Positions 1 to 10,633 of a DNA stretch of 16,838 nucleotides are shown piece after piece. The notes under the pieces were generated by a model. The model made no database searches. It was not told the origin of the DNA and saw nothing but the letters and a program-made list of their open reading frames with translations. Source of the DNA: JABFRJ01 sp031365465. GTDB lineage: Bacteria > Pseudomonadota > Alphaproteobacteria > Rhizobiales > Hyphomicrobiaceae. Numbering within the stretch: the stretch's first letter is position 1; every line of letters begins with the position of its first letter. The position numbers and the translations under genes are program-made. The DNA lies in NCBI GenBank assembly GCA_031365465.1, contig JANLYD010000114.1, positions 1-16,838 of the forward strand. Reading direction: 5' to 3'.

Positions 1-49
1 CTTCATGCGCTTCCTGACCAGTGCAACCGGCGTTGCGCGTCCAAAATGA
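1..49 (+). CDS. hflC: HflC, C-terminal end only (partial)
   Basis: Reading from base 2 gives FMRFLTSATGVARPK and then TGA at 47-49; base 1 is the end of the previous codon. HflC proteins of Hyphomicrobiales commonly end in a short aromatic and basic tail of this type. The frame overlaps the next start by ATGA, and the following DUF2065 gene is the usual neighbour of hflK-hflC. HflC is a membrane-anchored SPFH/prohibitin-type protein that, with HflK, surrounds and modulates the FtsH protease. The call rests on 15 residues plus context, so it is an inference from synteny more than from sequence. Confidence 0.6.
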   Translation, partial: FMRFLTSATGVARPK

Positions 50-231
50 CCGACTTGGTGGTCGGGATCGGCCTCGTGCTGGTGATCGAGGGCCTGTTAT
101 GGGCCGCGTTCCCCAGCGCGGGGCGGCAATTGCTGGAGGTCGCATCTGAGACGCCTGAGCCATCGCTGCGTATCGGCGGCGCGGTGGCCATGGTGCTCGG
201 AGTGGCTGTCGTTTGGATGGTACGCGGTTAG
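46..231 (+). CDS. DUF2065 family small inner-membrane protein
   Basis: The product is a 61-residue peptide with two hydrophobic segments, about residues 4-22 (LVVGIGLVLVIEGLLWAAF) and 43-59 (IGGAVAMVLGVAVVWMV). They are joined by a short polar loop containing a Pro-rich SETPEPSLR stretch. This matches the two-helix layout of the DUF2065 (YjeT-like) family, which has no established biochemical function. The ATG overlaps the stop of the upstream hflC frame (ATGA), implying translational coupling. In alphaproteobacteria this family typically sits between hflK-hflC and a Do-type protease, as here, so a role in membrane protein quality control is a reasonable guess from context. Family assignment is fairly secure; function is unknown. 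Confidence 0.85.
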   Translation: MTDLVVGIGLVLVIEGLLWAAFPSAGRQLLEVASETPEPSLRIGGAVAMVLGVAVVWMVRG

Positions 232-383
232 GCGTATGGAAAGGCACTGCCGGACGGTTGACACACACGCCGGTCGCAACCATCAATTCGCAACGATCGG
301 CCGTGCCCCCGCGTTTGCCCTGCCGTTGCCACAGGTTGGTTCTAGCTTGATGGGGCTTCCAGTTGAGTTCCGGAGTTTTCCCG

Positions 384-1910
384 ATGTCGCGCCCGTTTAG
401 TCTCAGCTCAAAGCTAACCCCGTTTTGCCCTTCGAGACCTGCGCGAACGGCTATTGCAGCCGTCATGCTGGCAGTAGCTGCTGCCTCGACGGCGTTGCAT
501 CAGGCCCAGGCCGCAGGCCCTGTCTCGGTCGCGCCAGTCGCCGAGAAGTTGATCGACGCTGTGGTGAACATCTCGACCAGCCAGACGATCAAGGGCGCCG
601 AGGGCGTACCGTTGCCCCGCGTGCCCAAGGGCTCGCCGTTCGAAGAATTTTTCGACGACTTTTTCAGCAAAAAGGGCAGCAGCGACGACCGGAAGGCTTC
701 GTCACTGGGATCGGGCTTCGTTATCGACGCCAAGGACGGCATCATCGTCACAAACAATCACGTCATCGACGGCGCCGACGAAATCATCGCCAATTTCAAC
801 GACGGCAGTAAGCTCAAGGCTGAACTGATCGGCAAAGACGCCAAAGCGGATCTGGCCGTCCTGCGCGTCAAGCCGGGCAAGAAGCCGCTGATCGCTGCGC
901 CGTTCGGCTCCTCTACCAAGCTCAAGACCGGCGACTGGGTGATGGCCATCGGCAATCCGTTCGGCCTCGGCGGCTCAGTCACGCTCGGCATCATTTCAGC
1001 CAAGCAGCGCGACATCAATTCCGGTCCCTACGACGAATTTCTGCAGACAGACGCTGCAATCAACAAAGGCAACTCCGGCGGGCCCTTGTTCAACATGGAT
1101 GGCGAAGTCATCGGCATCAACACGGCGATCATCTCGCCCTCGGGTGGCTCGATCGGCATCGGCTTTGCCGTACCTTCCGACAGCGCGACGGTCATCATCG
1201 ATCAGATCCGCAAGTACGGCGAAGCACGGCGCGGTTGGCTCGGCGTCAAAATCCGGTCGGTCAACGATGAGATGGCAGAGACGCTCGGCCTCAAAGAACC
1301 AACCGGCGCGTTGATCGAGGCGGTCACCTCCGATGGGCCCGCTGCCAAGGGCGGCGTGTCGGAAGGCGACGTGATCTTGAAGTTCGACGGCCGCGACATC
1401 AACAACGTGCGGGCGTTGACGCGGGCCGTTGCGCAGACGCCTGTTGAGAAATCGGTCAACGTCGACATCTTGCGGAAGGGCAAGCCGCAGACTTTGCAAG
1501 TGGCCATCGGTCGTCTGGTCGAGGAAGAGAAGCCGACCAAAGATGCAAAGCTCGACAACAGCAAGGACAAGTCCGCTCCTGACAAGAAAGGCGATGTAAA
1601 GCCGCTTATCGAGCCGGCACTCTTGGGGCTGAAGCTATCGGTGCTCAATGACGAGATGCGGAAGAAGTTCTCGATCGACGCCAAGGTCAAAGGCGTCGTC
1701 ATTCTCGAGGTCGATCCGCAGAGCCCGGCCGCGCAGAAGGGCGTACGCGTCGGCGACGTGATCGTCGAAGCGGCACAAGATCCAATCTCGGCCGTTGCCG
1801 ACGTCGGAGCGAGCATCGACAAAGTCAAGAAAGCGGGACGCCGCGCGATCCTGTTGCGTCTCGAAGACGCCAAGGGCGATTTGCGTTTCGTCGCTGTACC
1901 ATTGTCTTGA
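384..1910 (+). CDS. degP: Periplasmic serine protease, HtrA/Do (DegP) family
   Basis: The product is a 508-residue periplasmic protease/chaperone for misfolded envelope proteins. ATG at 384 is preferred over the in-frame TTG at 363 because GGAG lies 8 bases before it. The N-terminus is a signal peptide: a basic segment, then a hydrophobic run around residues 22-38, with likely cleavage after AQA near residue 43. The trypsin-like domain carries the full triad: His126 in TNNHVID, Asp156 in KADLAVL and Ser231 in GNSGGPL. Two PDZ domains follow, roughly residues 268-365 and 410-500, separated by a charged Lys/Asp-rich linker. Length and layout are normal for Do proteases. It follows hflC and DUF2065 after a 152-base gap that probably holds its own promoter. 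I could not identify a convincing sigma-E-type or other promoter there. Confidence 0.95.
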   Translation: MSRPFSLSSKLTPFCPSRPARTAIAAVMLAVAAASTALHQAQAAGPVSVAPVAEKLIDAVVNISTSQTIKGAEGVPLPRVPKGSPFEEFFDDFFSKKGSSDDRKASSLGSGFVIDAKDGIIVTNNHVIDGADEIIANFNDGSKLKAELIGKDAKADLAVLRVKPGKKPLIAAPFGSSTKLKTGDWVMAIGNPFGLGGSVTLGIISAKQRDINSGPYDEFLQTDAAINKGNSGGPLFNMDGEVIGINTAIISPSGGSIGIGFAVPSDSATVIIDQIRKYGEARRGWLGVKIRSVNDEMAETLGLKEPTGALIEAVTSDGPAAKGGVSEGDVILKFDGRDINNVRALTRAVAQTPVEKSVNVDILRKGKPQTLQVAIGRLVEEEKPTKDAKLDNSKDKSAPDKKGDVKPLIEPALLGLKLSVLNDEMRKKFSIDAKVKGVVILEVDPQSPAAQKGVRVGDVIVEAAQDPISAVADVGASIDKVKKAGRRAILLRLEDAKGDLRFVAVPLS

Positions 1911-1911
1911 C

Positions 1912-2799
1912 GTGCAGGCGTCCGGCCGCATCGACGGGACCACTTCGACTGAACTCGCGCGGGCCAAGATCAACCTGACGTTGGCCGTGCGCGGCCGACG
2001 CAGCGACGGTTTTCACGAACTCGACAGCGTCGTCGCGTTTGCCGACATCGGCGACCGGCTGAAACTAACCTCGGGCGTGCCCACGGCCGTGCATGTCGAG
2101 GGGCCGTTCGCTGCCGCGATCATCGGCGAAAACCTTGCCGCACAGGCGCTGGCGTTGATCGCCGCCGCGGCTCCCGGCCTCGTACCGGGCCGGCTGACGC
2201 TCTCCAAAATGCTGCCGGTGGCTGCTGGCGTGGGAGGCGGTTCGGCTGACGCGGCCGCCGTCTTCAGGCTGGTGCAGGCGGCGCATCCGCAGGCGACGGC
2301 ACACGTGGACTGGATGGGTCTTGCAGCACGCCTCGGGTCGGATGTGCCGGTCTGCTTTGCCAACGTTGCCTGCCTAATGACCGGTCGCGGCGACGTGCTT
2401 GCGGCACTCGATGCCTTCGATCCGTTACCTGCCGTGTTGATCAATCCACAGGTGCCGGTTCCCACCGACAAGACACGACAAGTTTTTGCGCACTTGGGAG
2501 CGCAGCCGCTTAAAGACGCGCCGACGGTGGCTGCTCCTGCGCATCGCTCGGTGGTGTCGCTAGATATGCTGCGCACGGCGGACAACGATCTCGAACCTGC
2601 GGCGACCATTGTCGTGCCTGCCATCGCCACCGTGCTGGCGGCGGCTCGCGCCGATCCAGGCACCCTTCTGGCCCGTCTGTCCGGTGCTGGCCCAACGTGT
2701 TTCGCGCTGACGAAAACGCAGGCCGATGCCGATGCCTTGGCTGAGGAACTTTCCGCTCGGCATCCGTCCTGGTGGGTACGCGCGACGCAGTTGAGCTAG
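1912..2799 (+). CDS. ispE: 4-diphosphocytidyl-2-C-methyl-D-erythritol kinase
   Basis: This cytosolic GHMP-superfamily kinase phosphorylates the 2-hydroxyl of CDP-methylerythritol in the MEP pathway to IPP and DMAPP. The N-terminal motif ARAKINLTL contains Lys19 (equivalent to the E. coli active-site Lys10). The glycine-rich ATP loop PVAAGVGGGSADAA lies at about 102-115, and Asp144 in LGSDVPVCF corresponds to the E. coli catalytic Asp141. The C-terminal GHMP motif LSGAGPTCFAL is present. The frame is open further upstream into degP, but the family N-terminus fits GTG at 1912, giving 295 residues. That start lies one base after the degP stop, with no obvious Shine-Dalgarno sequence, suggesting coupled translation. 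The start codon is the only uncertain part. Confidence 0.93.
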   Translation: MQASGRIDGTTSTELARAKINLTLAVRGRRSDGFHELDSVVAFADIGDRLKLTSGVPTAVHVEGPFAAAIIGENLAAQALALIAAAAPGLVPGRLTLSKMLPVAAGVGGGSADAAAVFRLVQAAHPQATAHVDWMGLAARLGSDVPVCFANVACLMTGRGDVLAALDAFDPLPAVLINPQVPVPTDKTRQVFAHLGAQPLKDAPTVAAPAHRSVVSLDMLRTADNDLEPAATIVVPAIATVLAAARADPGTLLARLSGAGPTCFALTKTQADADALAEELSARHPSWWVRATQLS

Positions 2800-2871
2800 C
2801 GGGCTTACGGCTTGTCATGCCCGCATGCGTCGGGTAGCGGTGGGCAGCATTCGCCACTTGGGGGAACGACA

Positions 2872-3813
2872 ATGGCTCTGGCCACCAAAGCGCCTGATAA
2901 AACGCATGTCGCCGTGTTGATGGGCGGTTTTTCGGCCGAGCGCGAAGTCTCACTGTCAAGCGGTCGCGAATGCGTCAAGGCCTTGGAGAGCGAGGGTTTC
3001 AAAGTCACCGCGATAGATGCGGATCGCACGGTGGCGACGACGCTCGCGACCCTGAAACCCGACGTCGTTTTCAACGCTCTGCATGGCCGCTGGGGCGAAG
3101 ACGGTTGCGTGCAGGGGATCCTGGAAGTGCTGGGAATGCCCTATACCCATTCCGGCGTGATGGCATCGTCGGTCGCGATGAGCAAAGAGCAGACGCGCCG
3201 CATCGTCGCGATGAGTGGCGTTCCCGTGGCCGAGGGGCGCTGCGTCAACCGCGACGAGGCTCTCGCCGATCACGTGTTGCCGCCGCCTTACGTCGCCAAG
3301 CCCATTTTGGAAGGCTCCAGCGTGGGCGTGGTCATCGTCCGCTCGGGCTCCAATCGGCCGCCTGAGACGATCCGCCAGATTCCCGTCACCAAGGACGGCC
3401 TGTTGTTGATCGAACGCTTCATTGCCGGTCGGGAACTGACATGCAGCGTGATCGGGGACCGCGTGACGGAAGTGATCGACATCATCATCGCCGATCACCT
3501 GCAGTTCTACGATTACGAGGCCAAGTACGCGCCAGGTGGCTCCCGGCACATTCTTCCCGCGCAAATTCCAGACTCGGTCCGCAGCGACATCCAGCGCCAT
3601 ACACGCGCCGCGCATCAGGCACTCGGCTGCCGCAGTGTTTCGCGCTCAGACTTCCGTTGGGACGAGACGAAGGGCGAGTTGATTTATCTCGAAACCAATA
3701 CGCAGCCCGGCATGACACCGACGTCGCTTATTCCTGAGTTGGCGGCGCACATGGGCCTCAGCTTCGGCAAGCTGTGTGCATTTCTCGTCGCCGATGCAAG
3801 CATCGACCGCTGA
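2872..3813 (+). CDS. ddl: D-alanine--D-alanine ligase
   Basis: This ATP-grasp enzyme joins two D-alanines for the UDP-MurNAc pentapeptide of peptidoglycan. ATG at 2872 is preceded by GGGGGAACGAC and gives 313 residues, close to the usual 300-310. Visible motifs are LMGGFSAEREVSLSSG with the N-terminal substrate-binding Glu24, NALHGRWGEDG, VAKPILEGSSVGV (ATP-binding region with Ser150), FYDYEAKY, and the metal-binding LETNTQPGMTPTS near 273-285. It resembles the DdlB type. Alphaproteobacterial ddl usually lies in the dcw cell-division cluster between murB and ftsQ. Here it sits alone between ispE and a catabolic hydratase, so it may be a relocated or second ddl. Confidence 0.95.
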   Translation: MALATKAPDKTHVAVLMGGFSAEREVSLSSGRECVKALESEGFKVTAIDADRTVATTLATLKPDVVFNALHGRWGEDGCVQGILEVLGMPYTHSGVMASSVAMSKEQTRRIVAMSGVPVAEGRCVNRDEALADHVLPPPYVAKPILEGSSVGVVIVRSGSNRPPETIRQIPVTKDGLLLIERFIAGRELTCSVIGDRVTEVIDIIIADHLQFYDYEAKYAPGGSRHILPAQIPDSVRSDIQRHTRAAHQALGCRSVSRSDFRWDETKGELIYLETNTQPGMTPTSLIPELAAHMGLSFGKLCAFLVADASIDR

Positions 3814-3836
3814 CACTTCAGTCGAGACCAAGTGAT

Positions 3837-4619
3837 ATGATGAACACGAGCGACCACCAACGCGCCGCGCAACGATTGATCATCGCTGCAACTGAACGCA
3901 GACAAGCCGAACAGCTCTCAAAGACGTGGCCAGGCATCGGGTTCGACGATGCTTACGCGATCCAAAGCGAGGTCATCCGCCAGCGCGTAGCAGGCGGCCG
4001 CAAAGTGATCGGACACAAGATCGGGTTGACGTCCAAGGCCATGCAACGCTCGTCGGGCATCGACGAACCTGACTACGGCGTGCTGCTCGACGACATGGTG
4101 TTTGCCGACGGCGCGAAGATCAAAGCCGCCGACTTCTGCGTTCCCCGGATCGAAGTCGAGTTGTGCTTCGTGCTGAAGTCGCCGCTCAAAGGACCCGGCG
4201 TCGGGTTGATCGATGTGCTGCGGGCGACCGAATATGTGGTGCCTTCACTCGAACTGATCGATGCGCGCTTACTCGACCCACGCAAGATCTTCGATACGAT
4301 CTCCGACAACGGCGCAGCGGCTGGCATCGTGCTGGGAGGCCGGCCGGTTGGGCCAACCGAAGTCGATCTGAGGTGGGTCGGGTGCGCGCTCTACAAGAAT
4401 GGCGAGGTCGAGGAAACCGGCCTCGCATCGGGGGTGATGGGCCATCCGGCGATGGGCATCGCTTGGCTCGCCAACAAGGTTGGTCCGCACGGCGTGACAC
4501 TCGAACCGGGCCACATGATGCTGGCGGGATCGTTCACGCGGCCGATCTGGGTCAAGGCAGGTGACACGGTGCAGGCCGATTTCGGCGTGCTCGGAAATGT
4601 GGCTGTGCAGTTTGTCTGA
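3837..4619 (+). CDS. hpaH: 2-oxo-hepta-3-ene-1,7-dioate hydratase-like protein (fumarylacetoacetase fold)
   Basis: The 260-residue protein belongs to the MhpD/HpcG hydratase group, in which a divalent metal helps add water to a 2-hydroxydienoate. HKIGLTSKAMQ (about 60-70) is the family signature. Glu106 and Glu108 in RIEVELCF and Glu139 in PSLELIDA fall at the positions I recall as metal ligands in HpcG (HpaH). TLEPGHMMLAGSFTRP and DFGVLGNV near the C-terminus also match. HpaH acts late in homoprotocatechuate (4-hydroxyphenylacetate) meta-cleavage degradation. None of the partner genes (hpaD, E, F, G, I) is in the window, so the real substrate could differ; a 2-hydroxypenta-2,4-dienoate hydratase is the main alternative. 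The tandem ATGATG at 3837 is taken as start, 23 bases after ddl. Confidence 0.75.
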   Translation: MMNTSDHQRAAQRLIIAATERRQAEQLSKTWPGIGFDDAYAIQSEVIRQRVAGGRKVIGHKIGLTSKAMQRSSGIDEPDYGVLLDDMVFADGAKIKAADFCVPRIEVELCFVLKSPLKGPGVGLIDVLRATEYVVPSLELIDARLLDPRKIFDTISDNGAAAGIVLGGRPVGPTEVDLRWVGCALYKNGEVEETGLASGVMGHPAMGIAWLANKVGPHGVTLEPGHMMLAGSFTRPIWVKAGDTVQADFGVLGNVAVQFV

Positions 4620-4652
4620 GGCGTGCAGCGTCTGTTTCGCGTGGACGTACGG

Positions 4653-5333
4653 CTATGATCTGGTCTGTGCGGCGGCGATGATATCGAGGATTTCGGCGCC
4701 TGAAGCATCGCGCGGCAGCCGCTGAAAGTTTCCGGCGATCGGCAGCGCGGCTTCCAATTGCACATGGAAGTCGGCGCGATTGATCTCGACGGTGCCGAAC
4801 TGGCGCAGGTGATCGGTGACGAACTGACAATCCAGCAGCCGATAACCGCCATGGATCAGACGCGCAGACAGATACGTCAGCGCAACCTTGCTGGCGTCGC
4901 GTTCGGTCGAGAACATGCTTTCACCGAAAAACACGCCACCCAACGCGACGCCGTAAAGCCCGCCCACGAGCTTGCCCTCATGCCAGGTTTCGACCGTGTG
5001 GCAATAGCCCATCGCGAACAGCGTTTTGCAAAGGGTACGAATTTTATCGTTGATCCAGGTCGTTTGCCTGCCGGGCCGCGACGCGCCGCAACCGGCGATG
5101 ACAGCGTCGAAATCACTGTCGATCCGGATCTCGAACACGCCCTGACGTATCGTCCGTCTCAAGCGCGATGGAACATGAAGGTTTTGCAGGGGAAGTATTC
5201 CCCGGCGTTCCGGCTCGATCCAGTAGAGCGCGGGATCGTCGGCTGCCTCAGCCATAGGGAAGATGCCGCAGGCGTAGGCTTTCAACAGCACTTCCGGCGT
5301 GATTTCCAGAACGATGTCGTCACGAGAAGCCAT
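4653..5333 (-). CDS. aat: Leucyl/phenylalanyl-tRNA--protein transferase
   Basis: This cytosolic enzyme transfers Leu or Phe from tRNA to N-terminal Arg or Lys, feeding proteins to ClpS/ClpAP (bacterial N-degron pathway). Characteristic stretches are GIFPMAEAADDPALYWIEP, TWINDKIRTLC, GYCHTVETWHEGKLVGGLYG, GGVFFGESMFS and LLDCQFVTDHLRQFG; all the conserved family blocks are present. I take ATG at 5333 (MASRDDIVLEI), giving 226 residues, a normal length. An upstream in-frame ATG at 5453 would add 40 low-complexity residues and overlap sfsA, and looks spurious. The gene converges on the hydratase gene (33-base gap) and lies 82 bases downstream of sfsA on the same strand, so the two may be co-transcribed. 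Confidence 0.95.
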   Translation of the reverse strand: MASRDDIVLEITPEVLLKAYACGIFPMAEAADDPALYWIEPERRGILPLQNLHVPSRLRRTIRQGVFEIRIDSDFDAVIAGCGASRPGRQTTWINDKIRTLCKTLFAMGYCHTVETWHEGKLVGGLYGVALGGVFFGESMFSTERDASKVALTYLSARLIHGGYRLLDCQFVTDHLRQFGTVEINRADFHVQLEAALPIAGNFQRLPRDASGAEILDIIAAAQTRS

Positions 5334-5415
5334 GTCTTCGGTGCCGCTGTTGGGTCCCGACTCCTCGGGTGGTGGTGATCCCTGACCGGATCGCTGACGC
5401 AAAGCAGTGTCAGAT

Positions 5416-6132
5416 TTATCCGGCAAGAATGGGGACGAGTTTGTCGACGTCAATACCGGTGACGGTCATTTTGCATTTTAGCGCAAACATCTCCACCCCG
5501 GCCGCTGCGGCAAGTTCAAAGGCTGCAACATACTTCGGATCGACATCGCGCGCGAGCGAAAGGGCGTCCACGTCCGCTCGCTGAATGAGGTACAACATGG
5601 CGGCGCGGTGACCCTCGCGAACCATATCGGACAACTCGACCAGGTGCTTGGTGCCGCGCTCCGTCACGCTATCGGGAAATTCCGCGCGGCCGGCATGGCG
5701 CGACATGTGAACGTTCTTTATTTCGACGTAGGCCGTGCCCTTCACAGGGTCCGTGAGCCGAATGTCGATGCGAGAGTTCTTGCCGTATTTGCGCTCGCGC
5801 TCAATCGTCGCGTAGCCTTCGAACGCCGCGAGCCCACTGCTGGCAATCGCTTCGGCAACGATCTTGTTGGGGTGGTTGGTGTTCACGCCGACGAGAGACG
5901 GACCTGCGCCGAGATTGTGCTCGACCAGTTCCCACGTATGCTTGTATTTCCGGGTGGGGCTGTCGGAGGTGGACAGCCAGACGATCTGCCCGGGATCTCT
6001 CAGTCCTATCATGGAACCGGTATTTGGGCAGGTCGCGGTGACTTGGGTACCATCGTCGAGCCGCACGTCAGCCAGGAAGCGTTTGTAGCGCTGGATCAGA
6101 GTGCCTCTCAACAGAGGCGTCGGAAATTGCAT
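5416..6132 (-). CDS. sfsA: SfsA family DNA-binding / nuclease-fold protein
   Basis: The 238-residue product has the normal SfsA length (E. coli about 234). SfsA was named for stimulating sugar (maltose) fermentation genes in E. coli; its true role is poorly defined. Conserved blocks are LLRGTLIQRYKRFLADV at the OB-like N-terminus, CPNTGSMIGL, and NTNHPNKIV. RIDIRL followed by AYVEIKNV forms a PD-(D/E)xK nuclease-like motif, and FPDSVTERGTKHL follows. The ATG at 6132 (MQFPTPLL) fits the family; the upstream extension to 6240 is Lys/Arg-rich and non-conserved. It diverges from the CinA-type gene across 121 bases in which I see no clear operator. Confidence 0.93.
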   Translation of the reverse strand: MQFPTPLLRGTLIQRYKRFLADVRLDDGTQVTATCPNTGSMIGLRDPGQIVWLSTSDSPTRKYKHTWELVEHNLGAGPSLVGVNTNHPNKIVAEAIASSGLAAFEGYATIERERKYGKNSRIDIRLTDPVKGTAYVEIKNVHMSRHAGRAEFPDSVTERGTKHLVELSDMVREGHRAAMLYLIQRADVDALSLARDVDPKYVAAFELAAAAGVEMFALKCKMTVTGIDVDKLVPILAG

Positions 6133-6253
6133 CGTGGTAGACTCGCTTAAGTTCTCCGCCGCTTCAAGGCCGCGAGCATCTTTACCGGCTTTCTTGCGTT
6201 TCTGCAGACTTCTTCGTTTCTCTACTTCACCGTTGTTCAATCAGGATTATCCC

Positions 6254-7021
6254 ATGCAAACCACCCCACCGGAGCCGGCTGTAGCCGACGTCATCACCGC
6301 AGCAGTCCTCGTGATCGGCGACGAGATCTTGTCGGGTCGGACCAAAGACAAGAACATCGGGTACATTGCAGACCATTTGACCGCGATCGGCATTCAACTC
6401 AAGGAAGTGCGGGTAGTGCCGGACGAGGAAGTGGAAATCGTCGGGGCGGTCAATGCGCTGCGGGCGCGATACACGTATGTCTTCACCACCGGCGGGATCG
6501 GCCCGACCCACGACGACATCACGTCCGACTGCATCGCCAAAGCATTTGGCGTCAAGATCGACGTCGACGAGCGCGCCTTGGCGATCATGAAGCCGGCGTA
6601 CGCAAAACGCGGCCTGGAGATGACGCCGGCACGCTTGCGCATGGCGCGGCTGCCGGAGGGTTCGGAGCTCGTGCACAATTCGATTTCGACCGCGCCCGGG
6701 TTCAAACTCGGCAACGTGATCGTGATGGCTGGCATTCCCAACATAATGCAGGTGATGCTCGACGCGGTGACACCGCAGCTCAGAACCGGCGCCAAAATGC
6801 TGACCGAGACGATCGAGTTGTTCAGGCCCGAGGGCGAGATCGCGGAGATGTTCGGGGTGCATCAAAAGGAATATCCCGAGGTGTCGATGGGCAGTTATCC
6901 GTTCACGACGGAAGCGCGGGTGTTCGGCACGCATCTGGTGCTGCGCTCCACGTCGCCGGAGCGGCTGGCGGACGCCATGGCTGGGTTGCGAGCGAAGCTC
7001 TCGGCAGCGGGGAAGATCTGA
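6254..7021 (+). CDS. CinA-type molybdopterin-binding domain protein (competence/damage-inducible protein A, short form)
   Basis: The 255-residue protein has an N-terminal MoCF/MoaB-type domain: AAVLVIGDEILSGRTKDKN near the start and TTGGIGPTHDDITSDC around residue 78-93. This is the CinA N-terminal domain. The C-terminal PncC nicotinamide-nucleotide amidase domain of full CinA is absent, so it is the short form common in alphaproteobacteria. The domain is known in some CinA proteins as an ADP-ribose/NMN-cycle pyrophosphatase; whether this one acts on a pterin or a dinucleotide cannot be told from sequence. ATG at 6254 is preceded by AGGA at a 7-base spacing. Its stop is 4 bases from the convergent dnaE2 stop. 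Despite the 'damage-inducible' name, no LexA box precedes it. Confidence 0.88.
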   Translation: MQTTPPEPAVADVITAAVLVIGDEILSGRTKDKNIGYIADHLTAIGIQLKEVRVVPDEEVEIVGAVNALRARYTYVFTTGGIGPTHDDITSDCIAKAFGVKIDVDERALAIMKPAYAKRGLEMTPARLRMARLPEGSELVHNSISTAPGFKLGNVIVMAGIPNIMQVMLDAVTPQLRTGAKMLTETIELFRPEGEIAEMFGVHQKEYPEVSMGSYPFTTEARVFGTHLVLRSTSPERLADAMAGLRAKLSAAGKI

Positions 7022-7025
7022 CAAG

Positions 7026-10613
<3,588 letters not shown>

Positions 10614-10633
10614 CGGAGATCCTCTGCGTGCGT

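Noticed and set aside
258..263. TTGACA resembling a -35 box upstream of degP
   Set aside because: No acceptable -10 hexamer follows at 16-18 bases (CATCAA at 17), so a promoter cannot be supported.
5334..5453. 40-residue N-terminal extension of aat overlapping sfsA
   Set aside because: Low-complexity Ser/Pro/Gly sequence outside the conserved Aat fold; ATG 5333 gives the standard length.
6151..6165. LexA-box-like GTTC-N7-CTTC in the sfsA/CinA-type intergenic region
   Set aside because: One half-site is mismatched and it is not placed on a recognisable promoter; with short half-sites such near matches occur by chance.
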